Origin: Leifsonia sp. PS1209
GTDB taxonomy: Bacteria > Actinomycetota > Actinomycetes > Actinomycetales > Microbacteriaceae
Length of the DNA: 64,000 nucleotides
Assembly (NCBI RefSeq): GCF_012317045.1
Contig: NZ_CP051154.1
Span: 248,001-312,000 of the forward strand
Reading direction: 5' to 3'
Below are positions 60,343 to 64,000 of the stretch, in pieces. Position 1 is the first letter of the stretch. Every line of letters begins with the position of its first letter. The position numbers were made by a program, and so were the translations under genes. The notes below the pieces were generated by a model. That model made no database searches, had not been told where the DNA came from, and saw only the letters and a program-made list of their open reading frames with translations.

Positions 60343-60663
60343 ATGTCAATCACTCTCGACCGCCAGCAGGTCTCCCTCTCCAGAAGGCGAGAGGCGGTCC
60401 TCGAACTGGCCTCGCGCGTTGCGACGAGCGATCCGCTGGGCGCGCTGGCGTCGCGGCGGGCAGCGCTCGCTGAACGGCGCGCCGGTGGCGTAGCGAACGG
60501 GGTGGCGCCGGTCGTGGCGTTCATCGTCCTTGTCGCCGTGCTCGCGTTGCTCGCTGCTGCCATCAGCATCGCCGTTCTCATCTTCTGCTCGCAGAAGGGC
60601 ATGAATTTCGAGTGGTACGTCCACACCAGCTGGTTCGAAGTGAAGGTCGCCTGCAAGAAATGA
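60343..60663 (+). CDS. Putative precursor peptide: leader, TM segment, two-cysteine tail
   Basis: This 106-residue protein is the first gene of a five-gene operon. Residues 1-53 are a charged, Arg/Glu/Ala-rich helical leader (SRRREAVLELASRVA, ASRRAALAERRAGG). Residues 54-81 form a very hydrophobic helix. Residues 82-106 are a short aromatic tail bounded by two cysteines (Cys82 and Cys104) and ending KK, suited to a disulphide-closed loop of 21 residues. The ATG has AAAGGAG (60331-60337) 5 bases upstream. Together with a downstream membrane protease and ABC exporter, it looks like a bacteriocin or signal precursor, but a plain membrane protein is possible. No family recognised. Confidence 0.75.
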   Translation: MSITLDRQQVSLSRRREAVLELASRVATSDPLGALASRRAALAERRAGGVANGVAPVVAFIVLVAVLALLAAAISIAVLIFCSQKGMNFEWYVHTSWFEVKVACKK

Positions 60664-60974
60664 CAGTTCTCGGTGATCAGCTGAGTTCCGCGCCGTCGTC
60701 CACCAAGCGCGGCGCCCTCGTGGCTGGTGCGATCGGTCTGGTGACCGGGCTCGTCGTGGGTGCCGTCGGCACCGCGATCGCGGTCGGCTGGGCGATCTTC
60801 AACGCTGTCGACTCCCAGGCGTCGGCACACGTGCCGCTGGTGATCGACGTCGCCGTGGTCGATGGCACCGTGCGCGCAGAGTCGGGGGACGGTCTTGTCG
60901 TTCCCGCGTTGGTGTGTGCCGTGGTGGGGGCATCGATCGGTGTCGCGATCTGGGCACTTCGACGTCGTCGATGA
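60660..60974 (+). CDS. Small two-TM protein of the peptide operon (possible immunity protein)
   Basis: This 104-residue protein starts at an ATG overlapping the previous stop (ATGA). It has a first TM at about residues 18-47 (Gly/Val-rich), a loop with VPLVIDVAVVDGTVRAESGDG, a second TM at about 80-100 and a C-terminal RRRR. Small two-TM proteins next to bacteriocin genes are often immunity proteins; this is a positional inference only. Confidence 0.7.
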   Translation: MTVLGDQLSSAPSSTKRGALVAGAIGLVTGLVVGAVGTAIAVGWAIFNAVDSQASAHVPLVIDVAVVDGTVRAESGDGLVVPALVCAVVGASIGVAIWALRRRR

Positions 60975-60987
60975 TGGCTCAGCCGTG

Positions 60988-61512
60988 ATGGTTCAGCCGC
61001 GGGCGTTCCGGCTCGCGGTCAGCGCGTCGTGGCGGTTCAGTCTGCTCTGCCTGGCGACGCTGGCCATCGTGGGCGGACCGGGCATCGTGCTCCTCGGCGC
61101 GATGTTCGGACCGCCCGTGGCGTACAGCGGTTTCGCGTCGATCGTGCTCTTTCCTCTGTCGATCCTCGTGCACGAGTACGGTCATGCGCTACCCGCCATA
61201 CGGTCGATCAGGCTGCTCCACTCGCGAAGCGGGACCGACCGCGTCGAAGCGCACGGCGACTGGTTCTCCGCCGAGATCAGGCGACCGCGTTTCGCCCCGC
61301 GCAGGGATGCGCTCATCACGATGTGCGGGCCGGCGGCCGGAGCATCCGTCGGCGTGATCGTCATCGGAATCGCCTTGCTCTGCATCGAGGAGCCGAGCCC
61401 GCTCGCACTGCTCTTCTCTGTCCCCTTTGTCAGCCACCTTGCGGCGCTCACCCCATTCAGCAAGGACGGGCGTGCCCTTCTGGACGCGTTCCAACGGAAG
61501 GAAAACACATGA
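60988..61512 (+). CDS. Short site-2-type (M50-like) membrane metalloprotease
   Basis: This protein of about 174 residues has a TM segment near 17-40 and a second TM carrying HEYGH at residues 62-66, matching the HEXXH zinc site of membrane-embedded proteases. A later hydrophobic pair ends in LTPFSKDGRALLDAF, whose DG motif resembles the third metal ligand region of M50 peptidases. The start is uncertain (ATG 60988 or GTG 60985; no clear Shine-Dalgarno). Similar short proteases process peptides in epipeptide and pheromone systems; here it would act on the coupled precursor. Confidence 0.8.
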   Translation: MVQPRAFRLAVSASWRFSLLCLATLAIVGGPGIVLLGAMFGPPVAYSGFASIVLFPLSILVHEYGHALPAIRSIRLLHSRSGTDRVEAHGDWFSAEIRRPRFAPRRDALITMCGPAAGASVGVIVIGIALLCIEEPSPLALLFSVPFVSHLAALTPFSKDGRALLDAFQRKENT

Positions 61513-62288
61513 GCAACCATCCGGGCCTGATCGTCCGTGACCTGGTCGTGGGCTACGGGCGTCGACCGGCCGTGCTGAACGGCATCGATGCAGACATCGA
61601 GCCGGGCACGATGGTGTCCATGCTCGGGCCGAACGGCTCGGGCAAATCAACCCTCCTGCACGCGCTCCTCGGCCTCATTCCCGTGCGACAGGGAAGCGTG
61701 CGGCTGCGAGGTGAGCCGCTCACAGCGGTCCAGCGCACGCACGTCGGCTTCTGTGCAGACGATCTTCCGCTGCCGAGCCTGCTCACCGGCCGCGAGTTCC
61801 TGCGCTTCTCGGCCGTTGCGCGCGAGGTCGAACTCTCCGACGGCGATGTGGCGAACCTGTTCGAAGCAACGAACATGGCCGGTTCGGAGACCCGGATGAT
61901 CCGCGAGTACAGCCACGGGATGAAGCGCAAGCTGATGCTGCTCGCCAACATCCTGCACTCACCGAGCCTCCTGATCCTCGACGAACCATTCCGGGGCCTC
62001 GACCCGGAAGCGCAGGTGGTGATGCGCACCGTTCTGAACGCGGCCGCCGAGCGGGGAAGCATCGTTCTCATTTCGACGCACGACCTTGCGGTCGCGGCGC
62101 GGATCAGCGACAACGTTCTGGTTCTCGACCGAGGACGTATCCGATTCCTGGGCGCGTTCAGCGAGAGCGCGACAGGTTCTGCCGACCTCGCCGACACCTT
62201 CGCGGGTATCGTCAATTCGGACGACCGGCACGCGATGAGATCCGAGCAGCTGTTCAGCACCCTCGACGGCATCCGGACGCGCCGATGA
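61509..62288 (+). CDS. ABC transporter ATPase of the peptide operon
   Basis: This 259-residue ATPase has Walker A GPNGSGKST, Walker B LLILDEPF and the switch His in ISTHDLAVAA. The signature motif is atypical: EYSHGMKRKL in place of LSGGMKQR. Such variant signatures are common in small exporter ATPases (CcmA-like). It starts at the ATGA overlap with the protease gene and should power the permease encoded next. Confidence 0.9.
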   Translation: MSNHPGLIVRDLVVGYGRRPAVLNGIDADIEPGTMVSMLGPNGSGKSTLLHALLGLIPVRQGSVRLRGEPLTAVQRTHVGFCADDLPLPSLLTGREFLRFSAVAREVELSDGDVANLFEATNMAGSETRMIREYSHGMKRKLMLLANILHSPSLLILDEPFRGLDPEAQVVMRTVLNAAAERGSIVLISTHDLAVAARISDNVLVLDRGRIRFLGAFSESATGSADLADTFAGIVNSDDRHAMRSEQLFSTLDGIRTRR

Positions 62289-63730
62289 CCGTTCTCCCGA
62301 TCCTTGCTCGCGCGCACGTCGCGTCGACGCGCAATCACCTCACGGCCCAACTCGGCGGCGTCGTTCAGCGCAACGTCGTCCTGGCGGCGGGCGCGATCCT
62401 GCTCCTCGCCTACAACTCCGGGGTGTACGTGTGGAGTTCCAGCCTGCTGGGCGGCCTGATCGACGATCCGGCGGCGGCAGCGACCATCGTGCCGGTGCTG
62501 CCGATCATCCTCACGCTGCCCGCGTACGGCATTGCTTTGATCCTCACGATGCTCCTGCCCGTCGAGTCCCCGCTCGCCTTGCAGGCGAGGCTGTTGGGTG
62601 CCTCGCGCTGGTACTGCGCCGTGTCCGAGTTCCTCCCCATCGCCGGCGCCGTCGCTGTCGCTGCCGCCCTCGGGCTGAGCGGATCGTTCGTGTTCCTGGC
62701 CGGCATCAGCGCGGTTCCCGTCGCGACGTTCCTCTCGCTCATGCTTCTCGCTGTCGCCTTCGGCTTCCTGTGCCAGGTCGTCACCCTTGCTGTCGAGCGC
62801 GTTCTCGGACTTCTCCGGGTGCCGCCGCGCGAGCGACGGTTGTGGGGAGTCATCGTCGCAGCGCTCGGGATGTCCTTCGTCGCTGTCGACCTCGTCCGAT
62901 GGGCGGCCGACGGTGGTCGTCCCCGCGGGTTCTCCCTGGTGGCGTCCATCACCGGCTGGTGGGGTGGGATGCTGCCTCAGAGCTGGCTCGCCGTGCTGGC
63001 CCTGGCGGGGCTGTCCACACTACTGCTGGTGCTCGGGGCCGCTCTGAGCTCGTCGGACCCGGCGGGAGGCTATTTGCGTGCGGGCACCGTCGCCGTGCGG
63101 GTTCCGGCACTGCGTTCGTTCGGCGGCCAGCTCGTCGTCACGGAGCTGGCGACGTGGATGCGCGACTCCACATCGCGTGTCTCGTTCGGCGCCATGATCG
63201 CCATCGATGCCGGGCTGGTCGTCGCAGCGCGGAGTCACATGCTCGATCCGGGCATCGTGCTCCTGTTTCTCGTCCTGGTCTCTGCGACCGGGGGAGAACT
63301 GATCATCGGGCGCTCACGCGACATCAACTGGACGCTGCGTGCGATCGGGATGCGCGACGCGTCCGTCCTCTGGTTGCGCGTCGGTGTCGTCGGTGTCGCG
63401 TTGACCGCCGTCTTCACGGCGGCCATGTTCGCCACCGGGCTCATCGACAACGATCCGATGCGCATCGCGGAGGCGTATTCGCTGTTCTTCGCGATCTTCG
63501 CGATCGCCACGCTGGCCGGCGCGGTGATCCCGTTCGACGAGCGGGCCGCGCTCGGGATGTTCGCGACCTCGGCGCTCTCGATCGTTCTGGAGATCGTCGT
63601 CATCGTCATGGTCACCACGATTCTGCAACTCACCGGATTCGCGCTCGTCGCTGCGGATCTGACAGTGGCGGCCGTGTGCGGGGCGTTGACCTGGGCGGCG
63701 TTCGCGCGCAGTAGATCGGCGGGTCCGTAA
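62285..63730 (+). CDS. Large membrane permease of the peptide operon
   Basis: This 481-residue protein has about 12 hydrophobic segments and no soluble domain of note. The segment ARLLGASRWYCAVSEFLPIAGA, and the layout beside a single ATPase, fit ABC-2-like exporters, although it is larger than usual and may contain two fused halves. It starts at ATGA inside the ATPase stop and ends the operon. Export or immunity pump are both possible. Confidence 0.85.
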   Translation: MTVLPILARAHVASTRNHLTAQLGGVVQRNVVLAAGAILLLAYNSGVYVWSSSLLGGLIDDPAAAATIVPVLPIILTLPAYGIALILTMLLPVESPLALQARLLGASRWYCAVSEFLPIAGAVAVAAALGLSGSFVFLAGISAVPVATFLSLMLLAVAFGFLCQVVTLAVERVLGLLRVPPRERRLWGVIVAALGMSFVAVDLVRWAADGGRPRGFSLVASITGWWGGMLPQSWLAVLALAGLSTLLLVLGAALSSSDPAGGYLRAGTVAVRVPALRSFGGQLVVTELATWMRDSTSRVSFGAMIAIDAGLVVAARSHMLDPGIVLLFLVLVSATGGELIIGRSRDINWTLRAIGMRDASVLWLRVGVVGVALTAVFTAAMFATGLIDNDPMRIAEAYSLFFAIFAIATLAGAVIPFDERAALGMFATSALSIVLEIVVIVMVTTILQLTGFALVAADLTVAAVCGALTWAAFARSRSAGP

Positions 63731-63742
63731 GGGTCCGGGGCA

Positions 63743-63763
63743 GTTCACCGAGGAGGCGTGAAC
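63743..63763. terminator. Weak hairpin between the permease and the last gene
   Basis: GTTCAC-N9-GTGAAC gives a 6-bp stem in the 35-bp convergent gap. Confidence 0.4.
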
Positions 63764-63765
63764 CC

Positions 63766-64000
63766 TCAGGCGGGCACCCGCACGCGCAGCGCGCCAGGGT
63801 CGACCGTCAGCCCCACCGCGACCACGTCGCCGAAGCCGTCGCCGTCGAGCTCGAACGGCTCGGGCCGCTCGACCGTCAGCCGCACGGATTCGCCGCGCAG
63901 GTAGGTCAGCTCGGTGCGGATCGCCCTGTCGGTGAACCGGATGATCTTCCTGCCGACGGCGCTGCGGCGCAGCACCCGGTTCTCCCAGCTGACCTTGCGC
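63766..64000 (-). CDS. Diacylglycerol kinase-like protein, C-terminal part
   Basis: The reading frame is open to the window edge, giving 77 codons plus stop of the C-terminus. It reads KVSWENRVLRRSAVGRKIIRF, then PEPFELDGDGFGDVV and ends DPGALRVRVPA. The ELDGD turn and PGAL-x-V-x-VP ending are typical of the second domain of YegS/DagK-type lipid kinases. The catalytic part lies outside the window, so activity cannot be checked. Confidence 0.7.
   Translation of the reverse strand, partial: RKVSWENRVLRRSAVGRKIIRFTDRAIRTELTYLRGESVRLTVERPEPFELDGDGFGDVVAVGLTVDPGALRVRVPA

Noticed and set aside
60343..63730. Canonical lanthipeptide, radical-SAM epipeptide or daptide cluster
   Set aside because: No LanM/LanB/C, radical SAM, aminotransferase, decarboxylase or methyltransferase gene is present, and the peptide lacks Ser/Thr-Cys core patterns.

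Overview
The window is GC-rich, gene-dense chromosomal DNA of an actinobacterium. GTG starts, 4-bp stop/start overlaps, terminators without U-tracts, a DtxR-type iron box and LAXTG-type surface proteins fit the Gram-positive Actinomycetota. The gene set (HtaA/hmuTUV, CebR-like operators, actinobacterial-type rhaI) and the frequent GGATGC/GCATCC words suggest the family Microbacteriaceae (Leifsonia-like); this is an inference from style, not a search. I saw no rRNA, tRNA, CRISPR array or insertion sequence.

Layout. 1-3.4 kb: an OmpR-type response regulator and its histidine kinase, an SRPBCC protein and an Lrp/AsnC regulator. 3.5-5.7 kb: ddaH-rocD, divergent from the Lrp gene (arginine-derivative and ornithine catabolism). 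5.8-14.1 kb: mostly housekeeping and accessory genes, namely a POT peptide transporter, a small membrane-protein pair with an apparent frameshift, a MOSC protein, GNAT, LysR, two coupled aldo/keto reductases, an MBL-fold hydrolase, a mycoredoxin-like protein and a P-loop kinase. 14.1-26.5 kb: an L-rhamnose locus with a LacI regulator, an ABC importer, a cytoplasmic GH78 rhamnosidase, rhaI, an aldolase/dehydrogenase fusion and rhaB. It has a recognisable promoter with two operator copies, and a third near-identical operator lies in front of a nucleotidyltransferase gene. 26.6-30.3 kb: MFS exporter plus MarR, an alpha/beta hydrolase and a lipoate ligase. 30.4-35.8 kb: an iron-regulated haem uptake operon (tandem DtxR boxes, HtaA surface protein, hmuT, hmuU, hmuV). 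35.8-41.4 kb: small proteins, a solitary DNA methyltransferase, a PAP2 phosphatase, a secreted zinc protease with cell-wall-binding repeats, and a LAXTG protein. 41.4-47.5 kb: a cellobiose-type ABC importer, GH1 beta-glucosidase and LacI regulator behind two perfect CebR-like palindromes. 47.8-56.6 kb: a DHA2 exporter, two cell-wall hydrolase lipoproteins, two small coupled genes, an ECF sigma factor fused to a zinc-finger, membrane and Ig-like region, and a DUF5979-like LAXTG surface protein. 56.7-60.2 kb: phosphoglucomutase, prephenate dehydratase and a membrane protein.

The most unusual region is 60.2-63.7 kb. It is a five-gene translationally coupled operon: a 106-residue leader/TM/two-cysteine peptide, a small two-TM protein, a short HEXXH membrane protease of site-2 type, an ABC ATPase and a large permease. 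It sits behind a promoter whose -35 lies in a perfect palindrome. The layout resembles a peptide (bacteriocin or signal) production and export system, but no RiPP tailoring enzyme is present. The window ends inside a diacylglycerol-kinase-like gene.

Functions are assigned by recognising motifs and family architecture by eye; no database search was run.
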